Source of the DNA: Euglena gracilis
Lineage: Eukaryota; Euglenozoa; Euglenophyceae; Euglenales; Euglenaceae
Direction: 5' to 3'
DNA: 50,314 nucleotides
NCBI GenBank assembly: GCA_900893395.1
Contig: CAAHFI011191812.1
Location: 1 to 50,314, forward strand
In this document: piece by piece, positions 25,119 to 36,209 of the stretch
Layout: every line of letters begins with the position of its first letter
How positions within the stretch are numbered: position 1 is the stretch's first letter
Program-made: the position numbers and the translations under genes
The notes under the pieces: model-generated
The model's input: only the letters and a program-made list of their open reading frames with translations
Told to the model about the DNA's origin: nothing
Database searches by the model: none

Positions 25119-26366
25119 ATGGGATCCCTTAAAATCGATTGCTGGCATCTTAATGTACCCCTTGAGACATTTTTTGGGTCCTAGATCCTTCTACATCCGG
25201 GAATATTCAAGTGGGAACCCCCTTCTGCCGCCCAGGGAAAACGGAACCTTACCTGGTTCTGTGAGTCCCTTTCATTGCCCTTGGTTCAAAGTCCTTCCCT
25301 TTGGGTTCCTACCCCCTAAATTGAACTTTTATTCGATATGGGATCCCTTAAAATCGATTGCTGGCATCTTAATGTACCCCTTGAGACATTTTTTGGGTCC
25401 TAGATCCTTCTACATCCGGGAATATTCAAGTGGGAACCCCTTCTGCCGCCCAGGGAAAACGGAACCTTACCTGGTTCTGTGAGTCCCTTTCATTGCCCTT
25501 GGTTCAAAGTCCTTCCCTTTGGGTTCCTACCCCCTAAATTGAACTTTTATTCGATATGGGATCCCTTAAAATCGATTGCTGGCATCTTAATGTACCCCTT
25601 GAGACATTTTTTGGGTCCTAGATCCTTCTACATCCGGGAATATTCAAGTGGGAACCCCCTTCTGCCGCCCAGGGAAAACGGAACCTTACCTGGTTCTGTG
25701 AGTCCCTTTCATTGCCCTTGGTTCAAAGTCCTTCCCTTTGGTTCCTACCCCCTAAATTGAACTTTTATTCGATATGGGATCCCTTAAAATCGATTGCTGG
25801 CATCTTAATGTACCCCTTGAGACATTTTTTGGGTCCTAGATCCTTCTACATCCGGGAATATTCAAGTGGGAACCCCCTTCTGCCGCCCAGGGAAAACGGA
25901 ACCTTACCTGGTTCTGTGAGTCCCTTTCATTGCCCTTGGTTCAAAGTCCTTCCCTTTGGGTTCCTACCCCCTAAATTGAACTTTTATTCGATATGGGATC
26001 CCTTAAAATCGATTGCTGGCATCTTAATGTACCCCTTGAGACATTTTTTGGGTCCTAGATCCTTCTACATCCGGGAATATTCAAGTGGGAACCCCCTTCT
26101 GCCGCCCAGGGAAAACGGAACCTTACCTGGTTCTGTGAGTCCCTTTCATTGCCCTTGGTTCAAAGTCCTTCCCTTTGGGTTCCTACCCCCTAAATTGAAC
26201 TTTTATTCGATATGGGATCCCTTAAAATCGATTGCTGGCATCTTAATGTACCCCTTGAGACATTTTTTGGGTCCTAGATCCTTCTACATCGGGAATATTC
26301 AAGTGGGAACCCCCTTCTGCCGCCCAGGGAAAACGGAACCTTACCTGGTTCTGTGAGTCCCTTTCA

Positions 26367-27728
26367 TTGCCCTTGGTTCAAAGTCCTTCCCTTTGGGTTC
26401 CTACCCCTAAATTGAACTTTTATTCGATATGGGATCCCTTAAAATCGATTGCTGGCATCTTAATGTACCCCTTGAGACATTTTTTGGGTCCTAGATCCTT
26501 CTACATCCGGGAATATTCAAGTGGGAACCCCCTTCTGCCGCCCAGGGAAAACGGAACCTTACCTGGTTCTGTGAGTCCCTTTCATTGCCCTTGGTTCAAA
26601 GTCCTTCCCTTTGGGTTCCTACCCCCTAAATTGAACTTTTATTCGATATGGGATCCCTTAAAATCGATTGCTGGCATCTTAATGTACCCCTTGAGACATT
26701 TTTTGGGTCCTAGATCCTTCTACATCCGGGAATATTCAAGTGGGAACCCCCTTCTGCCGCCCAGGGAAAACGGAACCTTACCTGGTTCTGTGAGTCCCTT
26801 TCATTGCCCTTGGTTCAAAGTCCTTCCCTTTGGGTTCCTACCCCCTAAATTGAACTTTTATTCGATATGGGATCCCTTAAAATCGATTGCTGGCATCTTA
26901 ATGTACCCCTTGAGACATTTTTTGGGTCCTAGATCCTTCTACATCCGGGAATATTCAAGTGGGAACCCCCTTCTGCCGCCCAGGGAAAACGGAACCTTAC
27001 CTGGTTCTGTGAGTCCCTTTCATTGCCCTTGGTTCAAAGTCCTTCCCTTTGGGTTCCTACCCCCTAAATTGAACTTTTATTCGATATGGGATCCCTTAAA
27101 ATCGATTGCTGGCATCTTAATGTACCCCTTGAGACATTTTTTGGGTCCTAGATCCTTCTACATCCGGGAATATTCAAGTGGGAACCCCCTTCTGCCGCCC
27201 AGGGAAAACGGAACCTTACCTGGTTCTGTGAGTCCCTTTCATTGCCCTTGGTTCAAAGTCCTTCCCTTTGGGTTCCTACCCCCTAAATTGAACTTTTATT
27301 CGATATGGGATCCCTTAAAATCGATTGCTGGCATCTTAATGTACCCCTTGAGACATTTTTTGGGTCCTAGATCCTTCTACATCCGGGAATATTCAAGTGG
27401 GAACCCCCTTCTGCCGCCCAGGGAAAACGGAACCTTACCTGGTTCTGTGAGTCCCTTTCATTGCCCTTGGTTCAAAGTCCTTCCCTTTGGGTTCCTACCC
27501 CCTAAATTGAACTTTTATTCGATATGGGATCCCTTAAAATCGATTGCTGGCATCTTAATGTACCCCTTGAGACATTTTTTGGGTCCTAGATCCTTCTACA
27601 TCCGGGAATATTCAAGTGGGAACCCCCTTCTGCCGCCCAGGGAAAACGGAACCTTACCTGGTTCTGTGAGTCCCTTTCATTGCCCTTGGTTCAAAGTCCT
27701 TCCCTTTGGGTTCCTACCCCTAAATTGA
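26367..27728 (+). other. Longest stop-free frame in block B; not considered a gene
   Basis: This ATG-to-stop frame of 453 codons is about six copies of a 73-residue unit (core motifs PFGFLPPKLNFYSIWDP and ENGTLPGSVSPF). It exists because the monomer is 219 = 3 x 73 bases and the B consensus has no stop in this frame. The frame starts and ends where a 1-bp loss in a C run shifts phase. Type A has the same frame, closed once per monomer by TAA (positions 212-214); B reads TAT there. Between A and B about 18 codons change the residue (including the stop) and about 6 are silent, close to a neutral ratio. There is no signal peptide, known domain, intron signal or promoter. I list it only to explain why it should not be annotated as a CDS. 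Confidence 0.85.
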
Positions 27729-29711
27729 ACTTTTATTCGATATGGGATCCCTTAAAATCGATTGCTGGCATCTTAATGTACCCCTTGAGACATTTTTTGG
27801 GTCCTAGATCCTTCTACATCCGGGAATATTCAAGTGGGAACCCCCTTCTGCCGCCCAGGGAAAACGGAACCTTACCTGGTTCTGTGAGTCCCTTTCATTG
27901 CCCTTGGTTCAAAGTCCTTCCCTTTGGGTTCCTACCCCCTAAATTGAACTTTTATTCGATATGGGATCCCTTAAAATCGATTGCTGGCATCTTAATGTAC
28001 CCCTTGAGACATTTTTTGGGTCCTAGATCCTTCTACATCCGGGAATATTCAAGTGGGAACCCCCTTCTGCCGCCCAGGGAAAACGGAACCTTACCTGGTT
28101 CTGTGAGTCCCTTTCATTGCCCTTGGTTCAAAGTCCTTCCCTTTGGGTTCCTACCCCCTAAATTGAACTTTTATTCGATATGGGATCCCTTAAAATCGAT
28201 TGCTGGCATCTTAATGTACCCCTTGAGACATTTTTTGGGTCCTAGATCCTTCTACATCCGGGAATATTCAAGTGGGAACCCCCTTCTGCCGCCCAGGGAA
28301 AACGGAACCTTACCTGGTTCTGTGAGTCCCTTTCATTGCCCTTGGTTCAAAGTCCTTCCCTTTGGGTTCCTACCCCCTAAATTGAACTTTTATTCGATAT
28401 GGGATCCCTTAAAATCGATTGCTGGCATCTTAATGTACCCCTTGAGACATTTTTTGGGTCCTAGATCCTTCTACATCCGGGAATATTCAAGTGGGAACCC
28501 CCTTCTGCCGCCCAGGGAAAACGGAACCTTACCTGGTTCTGTGAGTCCCTTTCATTGCCCTTGGTTCAAAGTCCTTCCCTTTGGGTTCCTACCCCCTAAA
28601 TTGAACTTTTATTCGATATGGGATCCCTTAAAATCGATTGCTGGCATCTTAATGTACCCCTTGAGACATTTTTTGGGTCCTAGATCCTTCTACATCCGGG
28701 AATATTCAAGTGGGAACCCCCTTCTGCCGCCCAGGGAAAACGGAACCTTACCTGGTTCTGTGAGTCCCTTTCATTGCCCTTGGTTCAAAGTCCTTCCCTT
28801 TGGGTTCCTACCCCCTAAATTGAACTTTTATTCGATATGGGATCCCTTAAAATCGATTGCTGGCATCTTAATGTACCCCTTGAGACATTTTTTGGGTCCT
28901 AGATCCTTCTACATCCGGGAATATTCAAGTGGGAACCCCTTCTGCCGCCCAGGGAAAACGGAACCTTACCTGGTTCTGTGAGTCCCTTTCATTGCCCTTG
29001 GTTCAAAGTCCTTCCCTTTGGGTTCCTACCCCCTAAATTGAACTTTTATTCGATATGGGATCCCTTAAAATCGATTGCTGGCATCTTAATGTACCCCTTG
29101 AGACATTTTTTGGGTCCTAGATCCTTCTACATCCGGGAATATTCAAGTGGGAACCCCCTTCTGCCGCCCAGGGAAAACGGAACCTTACCTGGTTCTGTGA
29201 GTCCCTTTCATTGCCCTTGGTTCAAAGTCCTTCCCTTTGGGTTCCTACCCCCTAAATTGAACTTTTATTCGATATGGGATCCCTTAAAATCGATTGCTGG
29301 CATCTTAATGTACCCCTTGAGACATTTTTTGGGTCCTAGATCCTTCTACATCCGGGAATATTCAAGTGGGAACCCCCTTCTGCCGCCCAGGGAAAACGGA
29401 ACCTTACCTGGTTCTGTGAGTCCCTTTCATTGCCCTTGGTTCAAAGTCCTTCCCTTTGGGTTCCTACCCCCTAAATTGAACTTTTATTCGATATGGGATC
29501 CCTTAAAATCGATTGCTGGCATCTTAATGTACCCCTTGAGACATTTTTTGGGTCCTAGATCCTTCTACATCCGGGAATATTCAAGTGGGAACCCCCTTCT
29601 GCCGCCCAGGGAAAACGGAACCTTACCTGGTTCTGTGAGTCCCTTTCATTGCCCTTGGTTCAAAGTCCTTCCCTTTGGGTTCCTACCCCCTAAATTGAAC
29701 TTTTATTCGAT

Positions 29712-30364
29712 ATGGGATCCCTTAAAATCGATTGCTGGCATCTTAATGTACCCTTGAGACATTTTTTGGGTCCTAGATCCTTCTACATCCGGGAATATTC
29801 AAGTGGGAACCCCCTTCTGCCGCCCAGGGAAAACGGAACCTTACCTGGTTCTGTGAGTCCCTTTCATTGCCCTTGGTTCAAAGTCCTTCCCTTTGGGTTC
29901 CTACCCCTAAATTGAACTTTTATTCGATATGGGATCCCTTAAAATCGATTGCTGGCATCTTAATGTACCCCTTGAGACATTTTTTGGGTCCTAGATCCTT
30001 CTACATCCGGGAATATTCAAGTGGGAACCCCCTTCTGCCGCCCAGGGAAAACGGAACCTTACCTGGTTCTGTGAGTCCCTTTCATTGCCCTTGGTTCAAA
30101 GTCCTTCCCTTTGGGTTCCTACCCCTAAATTGAACTTTTATTCGATATGGGATCCCTTAAAATCGATTGCTGGCATCTTAATGTACCCCTTGAGACATTT
30201 TTTGGGTCCTAGATCCTTCTACATCCGGGAATATTCAAGTGGGAACCCCCTTCTGCCGCCCAGGGAAAACGGAACCTTACCTGGTTCTGTGAGTCCCTTT
30301 CATTGCCCTTGGTTCAAAGTCCTTCCCTTTGGGTTCCTACCCCTAAATTGAACTTTTATTCGAT
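29712..30364. repeat. Three adjacent B monomers sharing the same 1-bp loss
   Basis: Consecutive units starting at 29712, 29929 and 30147 all carry C4 instead of C5 at positions 194-198, in TACCCCTAAATT. The first also lacks one C in GTACCCTTGAG (near 29751), so their lengths are 217, 218 and 218 bp. The following unit, from 30365, is again 219. Adjacent copies with the same variant suggest local duplication of one variant monomer, but the C run is also the commonest site of independent loss in B. Confidence 0.75.
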
Positions 30365-31895
30365 ATGGGATCCCTTAAAATCGATTGCTGGCATCTTAAT
30401 GTACCCCTTGAGACATTTTTTGGGTCCTAGATCCTTCTACATCCGGGAATATTCAAGTGGGAACCCCCTTCTGCCGCCCAGGGAAAACGGAACCTTACCT
30501 GGTTCTGTGAGTCCCTTTCATTGCCCTTGGTTCAAAGTCCTTCCCTTTGGGTTCCTACCCCCTAAATTGAACTTTTATTCGATATGGGATCCCTTAAAAT
30601 CGATTGCTGGCATCTTAATGTACCCCTTGAGACATTTTTTGGGTCCTAGATCCTTCTACATCCGGGAATATTCAAGTGGGAACCCCCTTCTGCCGCCCAG
30701 GGAAAACGGAACCTTACCTGGTTCTGTGAGTCCCTTTCATTGCCCTTGGTTCAAAGTCCTTCCCTTTGGGTTCCTACCCCCTAAATTGAACTTTTATTCG
30801 ATATGGGATCCCTTAAAATCGATTGCTGGCATCTTAATGTACCCCTTGAGACATTTTTTGGGTCCTAGATCCTTCTACATCCGGGAATATTCAAGTGGGA
30901 ACCCCCTTCTGCCGCCCAGGGAAAACGGAACCTTACCTGGTTCTGTGAGTCCCTTTCATTGCCCTTGGTTCAAAGTCCTTCCCTTTGGGTTCCTACCCCC
31001 TAAATTGAACTTTTATTCGATATGGGATCCCTTAAAATCGATTGCTGGCATCTTAATGTACCCCTTGAGACATTTTTTGGGTCCTAGATCCTTCTACATC
31101 CGGGAATATTCAAGTGGGAACCCCCTTCTGCCGCCCAGGGAAAACGGAACCTTACCTGGTTCTGTGAGTCCCTTTCATTGCCCTTGGTTCAAAGTCCTTC
31201 CCTTTGGGTTCCTACCCCCTAAATTGAACTTTTATTCGATATGGGATCCCTTAAAATCGATTGCTGGCATCTTAATGTACCCCTTGAGACATTTTTTGGG
31301 TCCTAGATCTTCTACATCCGGGAATATTCAAGTGGGAACCCCCTTCTGCCGCCCAGGGAAAACGGAACCTTACCTGGTTCTGTGAGTCCCTTTCATTGCC
31401 CTTGGTTCAAAGTCCTTCCCTTTGGGTTCCTACCCCCTAAATTGAACTTTTATTCGATATGGGATCCCTTAAAATCGATTGCTGGCATCTTAATGTACCC
31501 CTTGAGACATTTTTTGGGTCCTAGATCCTTCTACATCCGGGAATATTCAAGTGGGAACCCCCTTCTGCCGCCCAGGGAAAACGGAACCTTACCTGGTTCT
31601 GTGAGTCCCTTTCATTGCCCTTGGTTCAAAGTCCTTCCCTTTGGGTTCCTACCCCCTAAATTGAACTTTTATTCGATATGGGATCCCTTAAAATCGATTG
31701 CTGGCATCTTAATGTACCCCTTGAGACATTTTTTGGGTCCTAGATCCTTCTACATCCGGGAATATTCAAGTGGGAACCCCCTTCTGCCGCCCAGGGAAAA
31801 CGGAACCTTACCTGGTTCTGTGAGTCCCTTTCATTGCCCTTGGTTCAAAGTCCTTCCCTTTGGGTTCCTACCCCTAAATTGAACTTTTATTCGAT

Positions 31896-34800
31896 ATGGG
31901 ATCCCTTAAAATCGATTGCTGGCATCTTAATGTACCCCTTGAGACATTTTTTGGGTCCTAGATCCTTCTACATCGGGAATATTCAAGTGGGAACCCCCTT
32001 CTGCCGCCCAGGGAAAACGGAACCTTACCTGGTTCTGTGAGTCCCTTTCATTGCCCTTGGTTCAAAGTCCTTCCCTTTGGGTTCCTACCCCCTAAATTGA
32101 ACTTTTATTCGATATGGATCCCTTAAAATCGATTGCTGGCATCTTAATGTACCCTTGAGACATTTTTGGGTCCTAGATCCTTCTACATCAATATTCAAGT
32201 GGGAACCCCCTTCTGCCGCCCAGGGAAAACGGAACCTTACCTGGTTCTGTGAGTCCCTTTTCATTGCCCTTGGTTCAAAGTCCTTCCCTTTGGGTTCCTA
32301 CCCCCTAAATTGAACTTTTATTCGATATGGGATCCCTTAAAATCGATTGCTGGCATCTTAATGTACCCTTGAGACATTTTTTGGGTCCTAGATCCTTCTA
32401 CATCCGGGAATATTCAAGTGGGAACCCCTTCTGCCGCCCAGGGAAAACGGAACCTTACCTGGTTCTGTGAGTCCCTTTCATTGCCCTTGGTTCAAAGTCC
32501 TTCCCTTTGGGTTCCTACCCCCTAAATTGAACTTTTATTCGATATGGGATCCCTTAAAATCGATTGCTGGCATCTTAATGTACCCTTGAGACATTTTTTG
32601 GGTCCTAGATCCTTCTACATCCGGGAATATTCAAGTGGGAACCCCTTCTGCCGCCCAGGGAAAACGGAACCTTACCTGGTTCTGTGAGTCCCTTTCATTG
32701 CCCTTGGTTCAAAGTCCTTCCCTTTGGGTTCCTACCCCCTAAATTGAACTTTTATTCGATATGGGATCCCTTAAAATCGATTGCTGGCATCTTAATGTAC
32801 CCCTTGAGACATTTTTGGGTCCTAGATCCTTCACATCCGGGAATATTCAAGTGGGAACCCCCTTCTGCCCCCAGGGAAAACGGAACCTTACCTGGTTCTG
32901 TGAGTCCTTTCATTGCCCTTGGTTCAAAGTCCTTCCCTTTGGGTTCCTACCCCCTAAAATTGAACTTTTATTCGATATGGGATCCCTTAAAATCGATTGC
33001 TGGCATCTTAATGTACCCTTGAGACATTTTTTGGGTCCTAGATCCTTCTACATCCGGGAATATTCAAGTGGGACCCCTTCTGCCGCCCAGGGAAAACGGA
33101 ACCTTAACCTGGTTTGTGAGTCCCTTTCATTGCCCTTGGTTCAAAGTCCTTCCCTTTGGGTTCCTACCCCTAAATTGAACTTTATTCGATATGGGATCCC
33201 TTAAAATCGATTGCTGGCATCTTAATGTACCCCTTGAGACATTTTTTGGGTCCTAGATCCTTCTACATCCGGAATATTCAAGTGGGAACCCCCTTCTGCC
33301 GCCCAGGGAAAACGGAACCTTACCTGGTTCTGTGAGTCCCTTTCATTGCCCTTGGTTCAAAGTCCTTCCCTTTGGGTTCCTACCCCCTAAATTGAACTTT
33401 TATTCGATATGGGATCCCTTAAAATCGATTGCTGGCATCTTAATGTACCCCTTGAGACATTTTTTGGGTCCTAGATCCTTCTACATCCGGGAATATTCAA
33501 GTGGAACCCCCTTCTGCCGCCCAGGGAAAACGGAACCTTACCTGGTTCTGTGAGTCCCTTTCATTGCCCTTGGTTCAAAGTCCTTCCCTTTGGGTTCCTA
33601 CCCCTAAATTGAACTTTTATTCGATATGGGATCCCTTAAAATCGATTGCTGGCATCTTAATGTACCCCTTGAGACATTTTTTGGGTCCTAGATCCTTCTA
33701 CATCCGGGAATATTCAAGTGGGAACCCCCTTCTGCCGCCCAGGGAAAACGGAACCTTACCTGGTTCTGTGAGTCCCTTTCATTGCCCTTGGTTCAAAGTC
33801 CTTCCCTTTGGGTTCCTACCCCTAAATTGAACTTTTATTCGATATGGGATCCCTTAAAATCGATTGCTGGCATCTTAAGTTACCCCTTGAGACATTTTTT
33901 GGGTCCTAGATCCTTCTACATCCGGGAATATTCAAGTGGAACCCCCTTCTGCCGCCCAGGGAAAACGGAACCTTACCTGGTTCTGTGAGTCCTTTCATTG
34001 CCCTTGGTTCAAAGTCCTTCCCTTTGGGTTCCTACCCCCTAAATTGAACTTTTATTCGATATGGGATCCCTTAAAATCGATTGCTGGCATCTTAATGTAC
34101 CCTTGAGACATTTTTTGGGTCCTAGATCCTTCTACATCCGGGAATATTCAAGTGGGAACCCCTTCTGCCGCCCAGGGAAAACGGAACCTTACCTGGTTCT
34201 GTGAGTCCCTTCATTGCCCTTGGTTCAAAGTCCTTCCCTTTGGGTTCCTACCCCCTAAATTGAACTTTTATTCGATATGGGATCCTTTAAAATCGATTGC
34301 TGGCATCTTAATGTACCCCTTGAGACATTTTTTTGGGTCCTAGATCCTTCTACATCCGGGAATATTCAAGTGGGAACCCCCTTCTGCCGCCCAGGGAAAA
34401 CGGAACCTTACCTGGTTCTGTGAGTCCCTTTCATTGCCCTTGGTTCAAAGTCCTTCCCTTTGGGTTCCTACCCCCTAAATTGAACTTTTATTCGATATGG
34501 GATCCCTTAAAATCGATTGCTGGCATCTTAATGTACCCCTTGAGACATTTTTTGGGTCCTAGATCCTTCTACATCCGGGAATATTCAAGTGGGAACCCCT
34601 TCTGCCGCCCAGGGAAAACGGAACCTTACCTGTTCTGTGAGTCCCTTTCATTGCCCTTGGTTCAAAGTCCTTCCCTTTGGGTTCCTACCCCTAAATTGAA
34701 CTTTTATTCGATATGGGATCCTTAAAATCGATTGCTGGCATCTTAATGTACCCTTGAGACATTTTTTGGGTCCTAGATCCTTCTACATCCGGGAATATTC

Positions 34801-36001
34801 AAGTGGGACCCCTTCTGCCGCCCAGGGAAACGGAACCTTACCTGGTTCTGTGAGTCCCTTTCATTGCCCTTGGTTCAAAGTCCTTCCTTTGGGTTCCTAC
34901 CCCCTAAATTGAAACTTTATTCGATATGGGATCCCTTAAAATCGATTGCTGGCATCTTAATGTACCCCTTGAGACATTTTTTGGGTCCTAGATCCTTCTA
35001 CATCCGGGAATATTCAAGTGGGAACCCCTTCTGCCGCCCAGGGAAACGGAACCTTACTGGTTCTGTGAGTCCCTTTCATTGCCCTTGGTTCAAAGTCCTT
35101 CCCTTTGGGTTCCTACCCCTAAATTGAACTTTTATTCGATATGGGATCCCTTAAAATCGATTGCTGGATCTTAAATGTACCCCTTGAGACATTTTTTTGG
35201 GTCCTAGATCCTTCTACATCCGGGAATATTCAAGTGGGAACCCCTTCTGCCGCCCAGGGAAACGGAACCTTACCTGGTTCTGTGAGTCCTTTCATTGCCT
35301 TGGTTCAAAGTCCTTCCCTTTGGGTTCCTACCCCCTAAATTGAACTTTTATTCGATATGGGATCCTTAAAATCGATTGCTGGCATCTTAATGTACCCTTG
35401 AGACATTTTTTGGGTCCTAGATCCTTCTAACATCCGGGAATATTCAAGTGGGAACCCCTTCTGCCGCCCAGGGAAAACGGAACCTTACCTGTTCTGTGAG
35501 TCCTTTCATTGCCCTTGGTTCAAAGTCCTTCCCTTTGGGTTCTACCCCCAAATTGAACTTTTATTCGATATGGGATCCCTTAAAATCGATTGCTGGCATC
35601 TTAATGTACCCCTTGAGACATTTTTTGGGTCCTAGAATCCTTTACATCCGGGAATATTCAAGTGGGAACCCCTTCTGCCGCCCAGGGAAAACGGACCTTA
35701 CCTGGTTCTGTGAGTCCCTTTCATTGCCCTTGGTTCAAAGTCCTTCCCTTTGGGTTCCTACCCCCTAAATTGAACTTTTATTCGATATGGGATCCCTTAA
35801 AATCGATTGCTGGCATCTTAATGTACCCTTGAGACATTTTTGGGTCCTAATCCTTCTACATCCGGGAATATTCAAGTGGGAACCCCCTTCTGCCGCCCAG
35901 GGAAAACGGAACCTTACCTGGTTCTGTGAGTCCCTTTCATTGCCCTTGGTTCAAAGTCCTTCCCTTTGGGTTCCTACCCCTAAATTGAACTTTTATTCGA
36001 T
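31896..36001. repeat. Right margin of block B, irregular monomers
   Basis: The nineteen units from 31896 to 35787 mostly fall short of 219 bp. Examples are about 213 bp at 32114, where TACATCAATATTC has lost several bases of the CCGGG segment, and 213-217 bp for most others. Changes are mainly single-base losses in C, T and G runs, with occasional gains (seven T at 34325-34331 and near 35195; TTCTAACATCC near 35427) and rare substitutions such as CTTAAGTTACC near 33877. Irregularity increases towards the B-to-A junction. No foreign sequence is present. Confidence 0.87.
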
Positions 36002-36209
36002 ATGGGATCCCTTAAAATCGATTGCTTGGCATCTTAATGTACCCCTTGAGACATTTTTGGGTCCTAGATCCTCATCCGGAAATATTCAAGCGGGAACCTT
36101 CCCCCATGGTATAACGGAACCTTACCTGGGTCTGTGAATCCTTTTCATGACCCTTGGTTCAAAGCCCTTCCCTTTGGGTCCTACCCCCTAAAATGAACTT
36201 TTAATCGAT
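36002..36209. repeat. B-to-A junction monomer, mosaic
   Basis: The 208-bp unit begins as type B: GGGATCCCTTAAAATCG, CTTAATGTACCCC and GGGTCCTAGATCC, up to about 36070. It then skips several bases into A-type CATCCGGAAATATTCAAGCGGG. It shows a short mixed piece, GAACCTTCCCCC, where GGGAAC is B-like. It is A from CCATGGTATAACGG onward. The next monomer (36210) still shows one B-like base, GTGAGTCC, near 36353. The switch lies at monomer positions of about 70-112, overlapping the place where the left junction first switches (about 99-118). Confidence 0.85.

Larger units (their letters stand above)
25119..31895. repeat. Core of block B, 31 monomers
   Basis: From 25119 to 31896 is 6,777 bases, which is 31 x 219 minus 12. 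I can place twelve single-base losses: six in the five-C run at positions 194-198 (near 26405, 27718, 29906, 30122, 30341 and 31871), two in the C run at 100-104 (near 25437 and 28936), and one each near 25740, 26290, 29751 and 31308. Otherwise the units read alike. This loss rate, 12 in 31, is far above that in the A cores, 5 in 110. Confidence 0.93.
22529..36070. repeat. Satellite block B (type B monomers)
   Basis: About 62 type B monomers lie in the same orientation as A. Type B is recognised by GGGATCCCTTAAAATC, CTTAATGTACCCC (positions 31-43), TCCTAGATCCTTCTACATCC (61-80), AGTGGGAACCCCC (92-104), CTTCTGCCGCCCAGGG (104-119), GTGAGTCCC (143-151), GGGTTCCTACC (185-195) and TTATTCGAT (211-219). 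The core length is exactly 219, and the alignment to A is gapless with 30 substitutions (15 transitions, 15 transversions). B keeps one BamHI and one ClaI site and lacks KpnI, NcoI and BspEI sites. One frame has no stop, which yields long but probably meaningless open frames. Confidence 0.96.

Noticed and set aside
26367-28981. Open frames of 453 and 433 codons in block B as a repetitive protein gene
   Set aside because: They are an arithmetic result of a 219-bp unit with no stop in one frame. Starts and stops coincide with 1-bp losses, neighbouring frames overlap with the same unit, codon changes between A and B look neutral, and no promoter, signal peptide or known domain is visible.
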